A stretch of DNA of 64,000 bases from Cyanobium sp. FGCU6 (GCA_024958655.1 JANWUR010000010.1:60931-124930), one strand, 5' to 3'. Numbered from the stretch's first letter, positions 43,691 through 54,598 are shown. Numbers and translations are program-made. The notes: generated by a model from the letters alone, not told the origin.

Positions 43691-45505
43691 ATGGGCATGA
43701 CCACCTGGAGCGCTCTGACGGCGGCCCTGCTGGCCGGGGCCCCTCTCGCCGCGATGCCGGCGGGGCCACCGCTCCCTCCCCCTGACGTGCCCGGGCCCGC
43801 TGCGCCGGATCGTCCCGGGGAGACCCGGCGCAGTGGCAGCACCCTGGTGATCAACGGCCGGCCCCAGAAGGCCCGATGGCTCTGGCTGGGACGGGGCTCT
43901 GCCCCCCGCGAACTCTGGCTGCCACTGGAGGTGCTGCAGGGCCAGCTCGGGGTGAGCGCCCGCACCCGACCCGACGGGCAGCTCGACCTGGAGTGGTATG
44001 GCCGCGGTCTTCTGGTGCCGCCGCAGGCGCAGCGCTCCCTCGACGACGAGGTGGCCCTGGACGTCGCCAGCCTGCTTGGCGCCAACGGGGTGCAGGCGTT
44101 CCCGCGCGGTGACCGGCTTGAGCTGACGATGCCCCTGGGGGGATTGCGCCACGTACGCGATTCGGGCCTCAGCGAGGGACGGAGGGTGGTGCTCGACCTC
44201 GATGGGCCTGCCCTGGTGCGGAGCGAGGACGGTGCCCTTCTGCTCGGCCTGGGCGCCGTGAACCCCATGGCGGAACGGCGCCTGGCCGATCTCGGCCTGC
44301 GGGCAAGTCGCAGCGCGGAGGGGCTGCTTCTGAGCGGAGCTCGGCCTACCAGGGTGTTCACCCTGGGCGAACCGCCGCGGGTGGTGATCGATCTGCCCGT
44401 TTCCCCTGGCGTTACCGGCACGGCAGCAGGGACCTCTCCTGGCGCCGGGGCGGTCGATCCACGCCTGCAGGCTCTCCTGGGGCGAGATCTGATCTGGCAG
44501 CGCCGGCAGCTTGCCATGGGCGGCAGCCGTGTCCAGGTCACCTCGGTGAGCATGGATCCCCGCAGTGCCCCCCTGGAACTGCGCACTCTGAGCCGCCGCG
44601 AGGGCATGGAGGGACTGAGTTCGCTGCCGGGACTGGCCCGGGGTCAGGACGCCCTGGTGGCAATCAACGGCGGCTACTTCAACAGGGTGCGCCGCCTGCC
44701 CCTGGGGGCCCTGCGCGATCAGGGCCGCTGGCTTTCGGGCCCGATCCTGGGGCGGGGCGCCATGGGATGGGAATCGCGTCAGGTGCCCCGCTTCGGCCGG
44801 CTGCGGCTCGATGAATGGGTGAGCGATGCCTCCGGCCGCCGGTCGCCGTTGGTGGCGCTCAACAGTGGCTGGGTGCAAAGGGGCCTCAGCCGCTACACCT
44901 CCGACTGGGGTCCGGGCTACAGGCCGATCAGCAGCAACGAATCTGCTGTGCTTCTGCGCTCTGGGGTGGTGCAGTGGCGCGCTCAAGGCGCCCAGTTGGC
45001 CGGCGGCGTGGCCCTGGCCCCCGGCGACGACCTGCTGGTGGCCCGCGGGGGGGCGGACCTGCCCTGGGCACCGGGGGAGAGGCTCCAGATCGAGAGCCGG
45101 CCGAGCGATCCAGTGGGCCGGGCAAGCCATGTGATCGGGGGAGGTCCGCTGCTGCTTCAGGACGGCCGGATCGTGGTGGACGGATCGGCCGAAGGGTTCG
45201 GTGCCGCCTTCCTGAGGCAGGGGGCTCCCCGGACGGTGGTGGGCAGCGACGGCAGCCGCCTGTGGCTGATCACCCTGGAGGGCAGCGGTGGCGACGATCC
45301 CGGCCCAACGCTCGGCGAAACGGCCAGGCTGTTGCAGCGGATGGGGCTGAGGGACGCCCTCAACCTCGACGGCGGCAGCTCCACCGGTCTGGTGATGGGC
45401 GGAGTCCACAGGGTCAAGGGGCGTGGCGTGGGCGGCGCGGTGCACAACGGCCTCGGCCTTGTGCCGGCTTCCCCGAGCGTGGCAGGCACGGGTCCGCAAC
45501 TCTGA
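43691..45505 (+). CDS. Phosphodiester glycosidase (NAGPA-domain) family protein
   Basis: A 604-residue protein whose C-terminal half matches the NAGPA-type phosphodiester glycosidase fold: ALVAINGGYFNR, YRPISSNESAV-type SNESA, GGGPLLLQDG, and the diagnostic LNLDGGSSTGLVMGG. The N-terminus (SALTAALLAGAPLAAMPAG) looks like a signal peptide, and residues 50-230 are beta-rich, resembling stalk or AMIN-type wall-binding modules. An exported enzyme acting on a sugar-phosphate linkage in the envelope is the likely role; the substrate is unknown. It diverges from glsF across 140 bases; no NtcA-type GTA-N8-TAC is visible there. Confidence 0.82.
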   Translation: MGMTTWSALTAALLAGAPLAAMPAGPPLPPPDVPGPAAPDRPGETRRSGSTLVINGRPQKARWLWLGRGSAPRELWLPLEVLQGQLGVSARTRPDGQLDLEWYGRGLLVPPQAQRSLDDEVALDVASLLGANGVQAFPRGDRLELTMPLGGLRHVRDSGLSEGRRVVLDLDGPALVRSEDGALLLGLGAVNPMAERRLADLGLRASRSAEGLLLSGARPTRVFTLGEPPRVVIDLPVSPGVTGTAAGTSPGAGAVDPRLQALLGRDLIWQRRQLAMGGSRVQVTSVSMDPRSAPLELRTLSRREGMEGLSSLPGLARGQDALVAINGGYFNRVRRLPLGALRDQGRWLSGPILGRGAMGWESRQVPRFGRLRLDEWVSDASGRRSPLVALNSGWVQRGLSRYTSDWGPGYRPISSNESAVLLRSGVVQWRAQGAQLAGGVALAPGDDLLVARGGADLPWAPGERLQIESRPSDPVGRASHVIGGGPLLLQDGRIVVDGSAEGFGAAFLRQGAPRTVVGSDGSRLWLITLEGSGGDDPGPTLGETARLLQRMGLRDALNLDGGSSTGLVMGGVHRVKGRGVGGAVHNGLGLVPASPSVAGTGPQL

Positions 45506-45557
45506 AGGGACCCGACAGCGGAACTGCCAGAGTGGGTTCCACATCCGGCATCCGACC

Positions 45558-45914
45558 GTGCCCAGGGGCCACAGCCTGCTCATCACCACCGCCGCCGCCG
45601 CGGAGCTCAGCCGGCAGGCGGCCGTGGCCGGCACCCCCGGGCTGATGCATCTCGATCTCCTCGAGGGCAGTTGCGAGCGCTGGGCGATCCGGCTGCGGCC
45701 CGGGCATCTGGCGGGCACACCCGTGGCCCGAGCCGATGGCGTCACCCTGCACGCCCCTCCCGAACAGACAGCCCTGCTGGCGGGACTGCAGCTCGACTAC
45801 AAGGGGGATCTGAGCGGAGGAGGCTTTCTGGTGCGGGCCGCTGAGGGCGTTGTCACCTGCCCCTGCGGAGCGGCTTTCAGCCGGGTACCTGGACGGGGGA
45901 CGACGACCCAGTAA
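45558..45914 (+). CDS. Divergent HesB/IscA-like protein
   Basis: A 118-residue protein, starting with GTG at 45558, laid out like A-type iron-sulfur carrier proteins: LLITTAAAAELSRQ at the start, a central strand pattern, LAGLQLDYKGDLSGGGFLVRAAE, and a C-terminal CPCG. The three family cysteines are plausibly Cys in EGSCERW and the two in CPCG, but the usual GGCSG motif and the NP(A/N) motif are absent. It may have a specialised or lost metal-handling role. It precedes the str operon by 67 bases. Confidence 0.72.
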   Translation: MPRGHSLLITTAAAAELSRQAAVAGTPGLMHLDLLEGSCERWAIRLRPGHLAGTPVARADGVTLHAPPEQTALLAGLQLDYKGDLSGGGFLVRAAEGVVTCPCGAAFSRVPGRGTTTQ

Positions 45915-45934
45915 GGTGTCGGATTGTCGAAATC

Positions 45935-45964
45935 GGTCGGACGTCCGGCCGGCACACTCCGACC
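45935..45964 (+). promoter_or_regulatory. Candidate leader hairpin before rpsL
   Basis: GGTCGGA (45935-45941) pairs perfectly with TCCGACC (45958-45964) around a 16-base GC-rich loop, ending 17 bases before the rpsL start. No T-run follows. A role in control of the str operon is inferred from position alone. Confidence 0.35.
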
Positions 45965-45981
45965 AGCCCTAACGGCCCTCG

Positions 45982-46356
45982 ATGCCCACCATTCAGCAGC
46001 TGATCCGCACCGAGCGGCAGCGTCTCACCCGCAAGACCAAGTCGCCCGCCCTGCGCGCCTGCCCTGAGCGTCGTGGCGTCTGCACCCGCGTCTATACCTC
46101 AACTCCGAAGAAGCCGAATTCCGCCCTGCGGAAGGTGGCCCGTGTCCGGCTCACCTCGGGTTTTGAGGTGACCGCCTACATCCCCGGAATCGGCCACAAC
46201 CTCCAGGAGCACTCCGTGGTGCTGATCCGCGGCGGACGCGTCAAGGATCTACCCGGTGTCCGCTACCACATCATTCGCGGAACCCTCGACACCGCCGGCG
46301 TGAAGGACCGGCGCCAGGCCCGCTCCAAATACGGCGCCAAGACCCCCAAGAGCTGA
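45982..46356 (+). CDS. rpsL: 30S ribosomal protein S12
   Basis: S12 monitors decoding in the A-site; streptomycin-resistance mutations map here. The 124-residue product starts [15 protein letters not shown] and carries the key [39 protein letters not shown] region with the fidelity lysines (PKKPNSA) and [14 protein letters not shown]. Wild-type residues are seen at the common resistance positions. First gene of the str operon. Confidence 0.98.
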   Translation: MPTIQQLIRTERQRLTRKTKSPALRACPERRGVCTRVYTSTPKKPNSALRKVARVRLTSGFEVTAYIPGIGHNLQEHSVVLIRGGRVKDLPGVRYHIIRGTLDTAGVKDRRQARSKYGAKTPKS

Positions 46357-46463
46357 TTCGTCAGGGCGTTGCCGGGTCACACGGTCGTCTTCCGGCTCCG
46401 GATTTTCACTGATGGGGTTGACCGTCCCCGCCCCCCTTTCTCCTTCCCTCTCCCACCCGTTCC

Positions 46464-46934
46464 ATGTCCCGCCGCAACGCTGCCGAGAAGCGCCCGGTTC
46501 TTCCGGATCCTCAGTTCAACAGCCGTCTGGCCTCGATGATCGTGGCCCGGCTGATGAAGCACGGCAAGAAGTCCACGGCCCAGCGCATCCTGTCGGACGC
46601 CTTCACCCTGATCAACGAGCGCACAGGCGCCGACCCGCTCGAACTCTTCGAGACAGCGGTGCGAAACGCCACCCCCCTGGTGGAAGTTCGTGCCCGCCGC
46701 GTCGGCGGAGCCACTTACCAGGTGCCGATGGAAGTGCGTCAGGAACGAGGCACAGCCATGGCCCTGCGCTGGCTGGTGAATTTCTCCAGGGCCCGCAACG
46801 GCCGCAGCATGGCTCAGAAACTGGCCGGTGAACTGATGGATGCCGCCAACGAGGCCGGCAGCGCCGTCCGCAAGCGGGAGGAGACCCACAAGATGGCCGA
46901 AGCCAACAAGGCCTTCGCCCACTACCGCTACTGA
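46464..46934 (+). CDS. rpsG: 30S ribosomal protein S7
   Basis: S7 nucleates 30S head assembly and, in enterobacteria, represses the str operon. The 156-residue product starts [16 protein letters not shown] and has the signature [20 protein letters not shown] region [14 protein letters not shown] and [20 protein letters not shown] at the end. Length is normal. Confidence 0.98.
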   Translation: MSRRNAAEKRPVLPDPQFNSRLASMIVARLMKHGKKSTAQRILSDAFTLINERTGADPLELFETAVRNATPLVEVRARRVGGATYQVPMEVRQERGTAMALRWLVNFSRARNGRSMAQKLAGELMDAANEAGSAVRKREETHKMAEANKAFAHYRY

Positions 46935-47044
46935 AACCCGCCGGCGCCGGATCCCCTGGGCGGGTCCGGCCTGGCGACCCTGGCACCGCCGGTCTGTAGA
47001 GTAACGCCCGTTTTTTGCCTTTCCCTTCCTCGGAGAAGACCCCC

Positions 47045-49120
47045 GTGGCCCGCGCCTACCCTCTGGAACGCACAAGAAATATCGGTATCGCCGCTCATAT
47101 TGATGCGGGCAAAACCACCACCACCGAGCGGATCCTCTTCTATTCGGGCGTGGTGCACAAGATGGGCGAGGTGCACGATGGTGCCGCCGTCACCGACTGG
47201 ATGGAGCAGGAGCGCGAACGTGGCATCACAATCACTGCCGCGGCCATCTCCACCAGTTGGAAGGATCACCGCATCAACATCATTGACACCCCTGGCCACG
47301 TCGATTTCACGATCGAAGTCGAGCGCTCCATGCGGGTGCTCGATGGGGTGGTAGCCGTTTTCTGTGCCGTCGGCGGCGTGCAGCCTCAGTCAGAAACGGT
47401 TTGGAGACAGGCGGATCGCTACAACGTTCCGCGGATCGTGTTCGTCAACAAGATGGACCGTACAGGCGCGAATTTCCTGAAAGTCTACGAGCAGATCAAG
47501 GATCGGCTCAAGGCCAATGCTGCGCCCATCCAGCTACCGATCGGTGCCGAGGGTGAACTGAAGGGCATCGTCGACCTGGTGCGCAACAAGGCGATCCTGT
47601 ACACCAACGATCTGGGCACAGACATCCTCGAGGGCGAAATCCCCGCCGACATGAAGGATGAGGTCGAGGAATGGCGCCTGAAACTGATGGAGTCGGTTGC
47701 CGAAACCGATGAGGAACTACTCGAAGCCTTCCTGGAGAACGGCGAACTCACCGAGGATGAGCTGATCAAGGGGATCCGCAACGGGGTGACCCACCATGGC
47801 CTGGTTCCCATGCTGTGCGGTTCGGCTTTCAAGAACAAAGGCGTGCAGCTCGTCCTCGACGCCGTGGTCGACTTCCTGCCCGCTCCGGTCGACGTCCCTC
47901 CGATCCAGGGGGTCCTGCCTGACGGCACCGAGTCAAGTCGCCCGAGCGACGACAGCGCACCGTTCAGCGCCCTGGCGTTCAAGGTGATGGCCGACCCCTA
48001 CGGCAAGCTGACCTTCGTGCGGGTCTATTCCGGAGTGTTGCAGAAGGGAAGTTACGTTCTTAACTCCACCAAGGACAAGAAGGAGCGCATCTCGCGCCTG
48101 ATCCTGCTCAAGGCCGATGAGCGAGAGGAGGTGGATGAGCTGCGGGCCGGTGACCTCGGGGCGGTGCTGGGTCTGAAGGACACCACCACCGGAGATACCC
48201 TCTGCGTGGATGCGGATCCGATCATCCTGGAATCCCTGTTCATCCCCGAGCCCGTGATCTCGGTGGCTGTGGAGCCCAAGACCAAAGGCGACATGGAGAA
48301 ACTCTCCAAAGCGCTTACATCCCTTTCCGAGGAAGATCCCACCTTCCGTGTACGCACCGATCCGGAAACCAACCAGACGGTGATCGCCGGCATGGGTGAA
48401 CTCCATCTGGAGATCCTTGTGGATCGCATGCTGCGTGAATTCAAGGTGGAAGCCAATATCGGCGCTCCCCAGGTGGCCTACCGTGAAACCATCCGCGGCA
48501 GCGCCAAGGGCGAAGGCAAGTTCGCCCGCCAGACAGGTGGCAAGGGCCAGTACGGCCATGTGGTGATCGAGATGGAGCCCGGTGAACCAGGCTCCGGCTT
48601 TGAATTCGTCAACAAGATCGTTGGCGGTATCGTGCCCAAGGAGTACATCGGTCCGGCAGAAGCCGGCATGAAGGAAACCTGCCAGTCCGGCGTGATTGCT
48701 GGTTTCCCGATGATCGACGTCAAGGTCACGATGGTCGACGGTTCGTATCACGACGTCGACTCCTCGGAGATGGCGTTCAAGATCGCCGGCTCCATGGCCT
48801 TCAAAGACGGCGTCAAGAAGTGCAATCCCGTGCTTCTTGAGCCGATGATGAAGGTGGAGGTCGAAGTTCCCGAGGATTTCCTCGGCTCGATCATCGGCGA
48901 CCTCTCCTCCCGCCGCGGCCAGGTGGAGGGGCAGTCCGTTGACGACGGACAGTCCAAAGTCCAGGCCAAGGTGCCCCTGGCCGAGATGTTCGGCTATGCC
49001 ACCCAGCTCCGATCCATGACTCAGGGTCGGGGTATCTTCTCGATGGAATTCAGCCATTACGAGGAAGTACCTCGTAATGTTGCCGAGGCCATCATTTCCA
49101 AGAATCAGGGCAATTCCTGA
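47045..49120 (+). CDS. fusA: Translation elongation factor G
   Basis: EF-G drives translocation and, with ribosome recycling factor, subunit splitting. The 691-residue product starts from GTG at 47045 ([30 protein letters not shown]). GTPase motifs: [27 protein letters not shown]. Domain IV/V include GGVVPKEYIP-like [18 protein letters not shown] and [14 protein letters not shown]. Length and motifs are normal for the principal EF-G. Confidence 0.98.
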   Translation: MARAYPLERTRNIGIAAHIDAGKTTTTERILFYSGVVHKMGEVHDGAAVTDWMEQERERGITITAAAISTSWKDHRINIIDTPGHVDFTIEVERSMRVLDGVVAVFCAVGGVQPQSETVWRQADRYNVPRIVFVNKMDRTGANFLKVYEQIKDRLKANAAPIQLPIGAEGELKGIVDLVRNKAILYTNDLGTDILEGEIPADMKDEVEEWRLKLMESVAETDEELLEAFLENGELTEDELIKGIRNGVTHHGLVPMLCGSAFKNKGVQLVLDAVVDFLPAPVDVPPIQGVLPDGTESSRPSDDSAPFSALAFKVMADPYGKLTFVRVYSGVLQKGSYVLNSTKDKKERISRLILLKADEREEVDELRAGDLGAVLGLKDTTTGDTLCVDADPIILESLFIPEPVISVAVEPKTKGDMEKLSKALTSLSEEDPTFRVRTDPETNQTVIAGMGELHLEILVDRMLREFKVEANIGAPQVAYRETIRGSAKGEGKFARQTGGKGQYGHVVIEMEPGEPGSGFEFVNKIVGGIVPKEYIGPAEAGMKETCQSGVIAGFPMIDVKVTMVDGSYHDVDSSEMAFKIAGSMAFKDGVKKCNPVLLEPMMKVEVEVPEDFLGSIIGDLSSRRGQVEGQSVDDGQSKVQAKVPLAEMFGYATQLRSMTQGRGIFSMEFSHYEEVPRNVAEAIISKNQGNS

Positions 49121-49159
49121 TCTCTATACCCAACCACCACTCCCCGATTCTTTTACGTC

Positions 49160-50359
<1,200 letters not shown>

Positions 50360-50392
50360 GCCTGAACCGGCCCACCTGCTGATCTAGATTGG

Positions 50393-50420
50393 GAAGGCGA
50401 TGGTCCAGGCCATCGCCTTC
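50393..50420 (+). repeat. Perfect hairpin between tuf and rpsJ
   Basis: GAAGGCGATGG (50393-50403) pairs with CCATCGCCTTC (50410-50420) across a 6-base loop. No run of T follows. It may be an attenuator, a processing site or an RNA end protector dividing abundant tuf message from rpsJ. Confidence 0.5.
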
Positions 50421-50509
50421 CTCTGCACCTCGACAATCCGCATCTACGCCAGGCTCCACGCCGTGGCGGCGGTATTTCTCCTCCTGCGCCTCTACCGCGA
50501 CCTCCGTCC

Positions 50510-50830
50510 ATGTCCACCGCCCTTGCCCAGCAGAAGATCCGCATCCGTCTGAAGGCGTTCGATCGCCGCATGCTGGATCTCTCCTGCGAGAAGATCATTG
50601 AAACCGCCGATCACACCGCTGCAACAGCCGTCGGCCCCATTCCCCTGCCCACCAAGCGCAAGATCTACTGCGTGCTGCGCTCTCCCCATGTGGACAAGGA
50701 TTCCCGCGAGCACTTTGAAACCCGCACCCACCGCCGCATCATCGATATCTACAGCCCCTCGTCGAAGACGATCGACGCGCTGATGAAGCTTGATCTCCCC
50801 AGCGGCGTGGATATTGAAGTGAAGCTCTGA
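50510..50830 (+). CDS. rpsJ: 30S ribosomal protein S10
   Basis: S10 is a head protein that also serves as NusE in transcription antitermination. The 106-residue product has [49 protein letters not shown] and the end [15 protein letters not shown], all diagnostic. It is located after tuf at the end of the str operon instead of heading the S10 operon, the common cyanobacterial arrangement. Confidence 0.98.
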   Translation: MSTALAQQKIRIRLKAFDRRMLDLSCEKIIETADHTAATAVGPIPLPTKRKIYCVLRSPHVDKDSREHFETRTHRRIIDIYSPSSKTIDALMKLDLPSGVDIEVKL

Positions 50831-50851
50831 GGCGAAACCTCCCCCCGCAGC

Positions 50852-50893
50852 GAAACCCCTGCCCCGCCGAGCGGTGGCAGGGGTTTCGTTTCT
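50852..50893 (+). terminator. Terminator after rpsJ
   Basis: GAAACCCCTGCC (50852-50863) pairs with GGCAGGGGTTTC (50876-50887), a 12-bp stem with a 12-base loop, followed by a short T-rich stretch (GTTTCT). It ends the str operon. Confidence 0.85.
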
Positions 50894-50972
50894 AGGATTG
50901 CTGCTGCTCCTTCCCTTCCTTGCTTCCCCTTCCGTCCCGTTGCCGCCGTGACTGCCACGGCACTCCTTCCGC

Positions 50973-51671
50973 GTGACCGACCTGGCCGTCCGGGAACTTC
51001 CCCTGTTCCCCCTGCCCGATGTGGTGCTTTTCCCCCAGGAAGTGCTCCCGCTCCACATCTTCGAACCGCGCTACCGGATGATGCTGCGCACGGTCCTGGC
51101 TGAAGACCGTCGCTTCGGGGTGGTGCGCTGGGATCCACAACAGCAGCGGATGGCCGAAGTTGGCTGCTGTGCTGAGATCCTTCACTGCCAGACCCAGGAG
51201 GACGACCGCAGCAACATCGTGACCCTCGGACAGCAACGGTTCCGGGTCCTCGACATCGTGCGCGACGCCCCCTTCCGGGTGGCGATGGTCAGCTGGATCG
51301 AGGACGAAGTGAGCGAAAGCCATGAACAATTGGAGAGCCTCACCACCGAGGTGACACAGGCGCTGCGCGATGTGGTGGAACTGACCGGCAAGTTGATCGG
51401 CAAGCCCTCCAGCCTGCCCAACGACCTGCCCGACCTGCCGCGCGAACTCTCCTTCTGGATCGGTGCACACCTGGGCGGTCCTGTGGCCGACCATCAGCAG
51501 GCCCTCCTGGAGATCACCGACACCGGCCAGAGGTTGCGACAGGAATACGACTTGCTCGACCAGACCCGCCGGCAGCTGGCCGCCCGCACGGTTCTCAAGG
51601 ACACCTTCACCGGCCTGGATGGCGAGGAGGGCAGCGAGCCGAAAGGGACAGGCGACGGGAGCGATCGCTGA
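50973..51671 (+). CDS. LON substrate-binding-domain protein
   Basis: A 232-residue stand-alone N-terminal domain of Lon protease; no ATPase or protease part is present. Start at GTG 50973. Conserved features: RELPLFPLPDVVLFPQEVLPLHIFEPRYRMM, FGVV, and a strand-rich region ending GQQRFRVLDIV, followed by a helical C-terminus. Widespread in cyanobacteria; its molecular role is not established. It lies two bases ahead of the methyltransferase gene and is likely co-transcribed with it. Confidence 0.88.
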   Translation: MTDLAVRELPLFPLPDVVLFPQEVLPLHIFEPRYRMMLRTVLAEDRRFGVVRWDPQQQRMAEVGCCAEILHCQTQEDDRSNIVTLGQQRFRVLDIVRDAPFRVAMVSWIEDEVSESHEQLESLTTEVTQALRDVVELTGKLIGKPSSLPNDLPDLPRELSFWIGAHLGGPVADHQQALLEITDTGQRLRQEYDLLDQTRRQLAARTVLKDTFTGLDGEEGSEPKGTGDGSDR

Positions 51672-51673
51672 CC

Positions 51674-52681
51674 ATGGGAGGCCTGACTCCCGCCGGAGTG
51701 CCCTTGGCACTCCCGGTGCTTCTGATCGCGCTGGCCATCACCGGCGTCGGGTCCGTGCTCTGGCTGCGCCAACACCGCCGCTACGCCGGCAGCGCCAGCG
51801 TGGCCGAGGCCTACGACCGCTGGACCGAGGATCAGCTGCTGGAGCGGCTCTGGGGCGAACATGTGCACCTGGGCCACTACGGCGATCCGCCTGGCCGGCG
51901 TGATTTCCGCGAGGCCAAGGAAGCGTTCGTGCATGAGCTGGTGCGCTGGAGCGGCCTCGATGGGCTGCCCCGCGGCAGTCGTGTGCTGGATGTGGGCTGC
52001 GGCATCGGCGGCAGTGCCCGCATCCTGGCGCGCGCCTACGGTTTCGATGTCCTGGGCATCAGCATCAGCCCGGGCCAGATCGAGCGGGCCCGGGCGCTGA
52101 CGCCGGCGGATCTGCCCCAGTGCCGCTTCGCGGTGATGGATGCCCTCGCCCTGGATCTGCCTGAGTCGTCCTTCGACGCGGTCTGGAGCGTGGAAGCGGG
52201 GCCGCACATGCCCGACAAACAGCGCTACGCCGATGAGTTGCTGCGGGTGCTCAGGCCCGGGGGCCTGCTTGCCGTGGCCGACTGGAACCGCAGGGATCCC
52301 GTTGAGGGCGTTCTCGACCGGCGGGAGCGCTGGGTGATGCGGCAGTTGCTGGATCAGTGGGCTCACCCCGAGTTCGCCAGCATCCGTGGGCTCCGGGCCC
52401 ATCTCGAAGGCAGCGTCTGGGCCGGCGGCATCACGGTGGAGACCGCCGACTGGACCAGGGCCACCCTTCCCTCCTGGGTGGATTCGATCCTGGAGGGGAT
52501 CCGCCGGCCCGGAGCGGTGCTGGGGCTGGGCCCTGGGGCCGTGCTTCAGGGGCTGCGGGAAACTCCGACCCTGCTGTTGATGGACTGGGCCTTCCGCCGG
52601 GGAATGATGCAGTTCGGCGTGTTCCGTGGCCGCAAAGCTCAGCCGGCGGCCTCCTCCAGCGAACGGTCGGTGAGCGGGTAA
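51674..52681 (+). CDS. MPBQ/MSBQ methyltransferase
   Basis: Methylates 2-methyl-6-phytyl- and -solanesyl-benzoquinol in tocopherol and plastoquinone synthesis. The 335-residue product closely matches the Synechocystis Sll0418 type: an N-terminal membrane helix (LALPVLLIALAITGVGSVLW), YDRWTEDQLLERLWGEHVHLGHYGDPP, the SAM motif VLDVGCGIGGSARILA, VWSVEAGPHMPDK, and GGLLAVADWNRRD. Activity is inferred from this close match. Its last 43 bases overlap the convergent pheA gene. Confidence 0.9.
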   Translation: MGGLTPAGVPLALPVLLIALAITGVGSVLWLRQHRRYAGSASVAEAYDRWTEDQLLERLWGEHVHLGHYGDPPGRRDFREAKEAFVHELVRWSGLDGLPRGSRVLDVGCGIGGSARILARAYGFDVLGISISPGQIERARALTPADLPQCRFAVMDALALDLPESSFDAVWSVEAGPHMPDKQRYADELLRVLRPGGLLAVADWNRRDPVEGVLDRRERWVMRQLLDQWAHPEFASIRGLRAHLEGSVWAGGITVETADWTRATLPSWVDSILEGIRRPGAVLGLGPGAVLQGLRETPTLLLMDWAFRRGMMQFGVFRGRKAQPAASSSERSVSG

Positions 52682-53481
52682 GCCCCGAACAGAGCCAGGT
52701 GCTCACAGAGGGGTTCGAGCTCGCCCAGCGCCGTTCGCAGAGGCTGGTGGCCCTCGGGCAGCTCGAGATCGACAAAGAAGATGTATTCGCCCATCTCCCG
52801 CTTGGAGGGGCGCGATTCGATGCGGCTCATGTTCAGCCCCTGGCGGGCGAAGCAGCCCAGGGCCTCAAGCAGGGCACCAGGGAGGTTGGAGTGGAGCGAG
52901 AACGCCAGGCTGGCGAGGGGCCCCTCGGAGGAGCGCGGCCCCCGGCGCAGCAGCAGGAATCGGGTGCAGTTGCCTGGCACGTCGTTGATGGGGTAGGCCA
53001 GCACCTCCAGCCCGTGCTCGGCCGCTGCCTCGCGGGAGGCCACGGCGGCGCGGAAGCGGCTGCCGCGCACCATCCGCGCCGCCTCGGCGGTGGAGCTGGT
53101 GGGGAGCTGCAGGGCCAGGGGGAGATGGGCCTCAAGCCACTGACTGCACTGGGCGAGGGCCTGGGGATGGGAGAGCACCTCGCTGATCCCGTCGATCGGG
53201 CCGCTGCCCACGAGCGCATGCCGGATCGGCAGCACCAGGGCGCGGGCCACCGCCAGCTCGGGCACTTCCCAGAGGGCATCCAGACAGGCCGTGACACCGC
53301 CTTCCACCGAGTTCTCCACCGGCACCACCGCCGCCTCGCAGTCGCCCTGGGCGACGGCCTGCACCACCGAGCGGATCCCCTGCTGGGGCACCAGCTCCGC
53401 CTCGAGCCCCTCCAGCCGTGCCAGCTGCTGGGCCGCCTGCTCCCCGTAGGTGCCGACGGGACCGAGGAAGGCAAGGCGCAT
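52639..53481 (-). CDS. pheA: Prephenate dehydratase
   Basis: Converts prephenate to phenylpyruvate for phenylalanine synthesis. The 280-residue monofunctional product starts MRLAFLGPVGTYGEQAA, has VVPVENSVEGGV, the catalytic TRF in NDVPGNCTRFLLL, and a C-terminal ACT domain with NLPGALLEALGCFARQGLNMSRIESRPSK, where GALLEAL and ESRPSK are the phenylalanine-binding motifs for feedback inhibition. No chorismate mutase domain is present. Confidence 0.96.
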   Translation of the reverse strand: MRLAFLGPVGTYGEQAAQQLARLEGLEAELVPQQGIRSVVQAVAQGDCEAAVVPVENSVEGGVTACLDALWEVPELAVARALVLPIRHALVGSGPIDGISEVLSHPQALAQCSQWLEAHLPLALQLPTSSTAEAARMVRGSRFRAAVASREAAAEHGLEVLAYPINDVPGNCTRFLLLRRGPRSSEGPLASLAFSLHSNLPGALLEALGCFARQGLNMSRIESRPSKREMGEYIFFVDLELPEGHQPLRTALGELEPLCEHLALFGAYPLTDRSLEEAAG

Positions 53482-53535
53482 GACGGTGTCGCACAGGGGA
53501 GGTCGATAGGATCATGCCCTGCCGGCCCGCTGCCC

Positions 53536-54048
53536 ATGCCCCTGGCCTTCAGTGCCAGCCAGCAGCTCTCCCTCCCCATTCAGGGGAACGTTGATCGGCT
53601 CCCTGATTACCTCAACGATGAACAGCGGGTGGTGGGATCCCTGCTCGATCCCCGGCAGCTCGTGCCCCTCGGCCCGGGGCGTTACCGGTACACCGTGACG
53701 CGCGTGCAGGTGTTCCAGCTGCAGATCCAGCCGATCGTGGAACTCCTGGCACGCCACCGGGGCAACCGCCTGGAGCTGGAGGCCCTCGACTGCGCACTGG
53801 AAGGTCTCGGGCTGGTGGACGACTTCCGCCTCACCCTGCAGTCATGGCTGGAGCCCGGAGGTCAGGGGCTGGAGGGGGAAGCCACCCTCGCCGTCAGCGT
53901 CAGCCGGCCTCCTCTGCTGAAGCTGATTCCCGAACGGGTGCTGGAGGCCACTGGCCACTCGATCCTGAGCGGCATCCTGCTGGGTATCAGGAAGCGGGTG
54001 GGCCATCAGCTGCTGGCCGATTTTCAGCAGTGGTGCCGGGAGCACTGA
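53536..54048 (+). CDS. DUF1997 family protein
   Basis: A 170-residue protein of a family restricted largely to cyanobacteria and plastids. Characteristic are the segment ADGQ-type [42 protein letters not shown] and the C-terminal [36 protein letters not shown]. No catalytic motif or signal peptide is seen; a START-like lipid-binding fold has been suggested for similar proteins but I cannot confirm it. The start ATG at 53536 lies 54 bases from divergent pheA, and the 3' end overlaps rnhB by 62 bases. Confidence 0.85.
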   Translation: MPLAFSASQQLSLPIQGNVDRLPDYLNDEQRVVGSLLDPRQLVPLGPGRYRYTVTRVQVFQLQIQPIVELLARHRGNRLELEALDCALEGLGLVDDFRLTLQSWLEPGGQGLEGEATLAVSVSRPPLLKLIPERVLEATGHSILSGILLGIRKRVGHQLLADFQQWCREH

Positions 54049-54598
54049 CGCCAATGGTGCCCCGGAAACTGAGGCGGTGCAGGGGGGTAGGTCCAAGCCT
54101 TGCCAGGGCCTCGCGATGCAAGGGTGTGCCGTAACCGGCATGGCGCTCGAGGCCGTAGCCCGGATAGCGGACGGCCAGGCGCTCCATCAGTCCATCGCGG
54201 GCCTGCTTGGCCAGCACGCTGGCGGCAGCGATCGCCAGGCAATGGAGATCGCCGGCCACGAGGGTGCGCTGCTCTCCCGGCCAGCCCCGCAGAGGAAGCA
54301 CACCATCGACGATCACCAGCTGGGGCAGCACACCCAGTCGGGCCAGGGCGCGGCGCATGGCCTGCTCGGTGGCCGATCGGATACCGAAGCGGTCGACCTC
54401 GGCCGCACGGGCCTGACCGAGGGCCCAGGCCAGGGCCAGGTCCTCGATGACGGGCACCAGCTCGGCCCGCTGCCGGGCGCTCAGACGCTTGCTGTCGGTG
54501 AGGCCCGCCCTCCCCAGGGGGCCCAGGGCGGTGTGAGGCAGAACCACGGCGGCGGCAAAGACCGGGCCGAACAGACAACCCCGGCCCACTTCATCCAC
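53987..54598 (-). CDS. rnhB: Ribonuclease HII
   Basis: RNase HII removes ribonucleotides from DNA and RNA primers. From GTG 54598 the product begins [13 protein letters not shown], holding the first catalytic Asp-Glu pair right at the start; [17 protein letters not shown] and [12 protein letters not shown] follow. This start cuts away the first beta-strand (AVCAG before VDEVGRG), which is coded upstream in frame and conserved in the family. The likely real start is CTG at 54682, overlapping the rne stop as CTGA and giving 231 residues. No ATG, GTG or TTG exists in between. Confidence 0.92.
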   Translation of the reverse strand: MDEVGRGCLFGPVFAAAVVLPHTALGPLGRAGLTDSKRLSARQRAELVPVIEDLALAWALGQARAAEVDRFGIRSATEQAMRRALARLGVLPQLVIVDGVLPLRGWPGEQRTLVAGDLHCLAIAAASVLAKQARDGLMERLAVRYPGYGLERHAGYGTPLHREALARLGPTPLHRLSFRGTIGVSAPGTTAENRPAADGPPAS

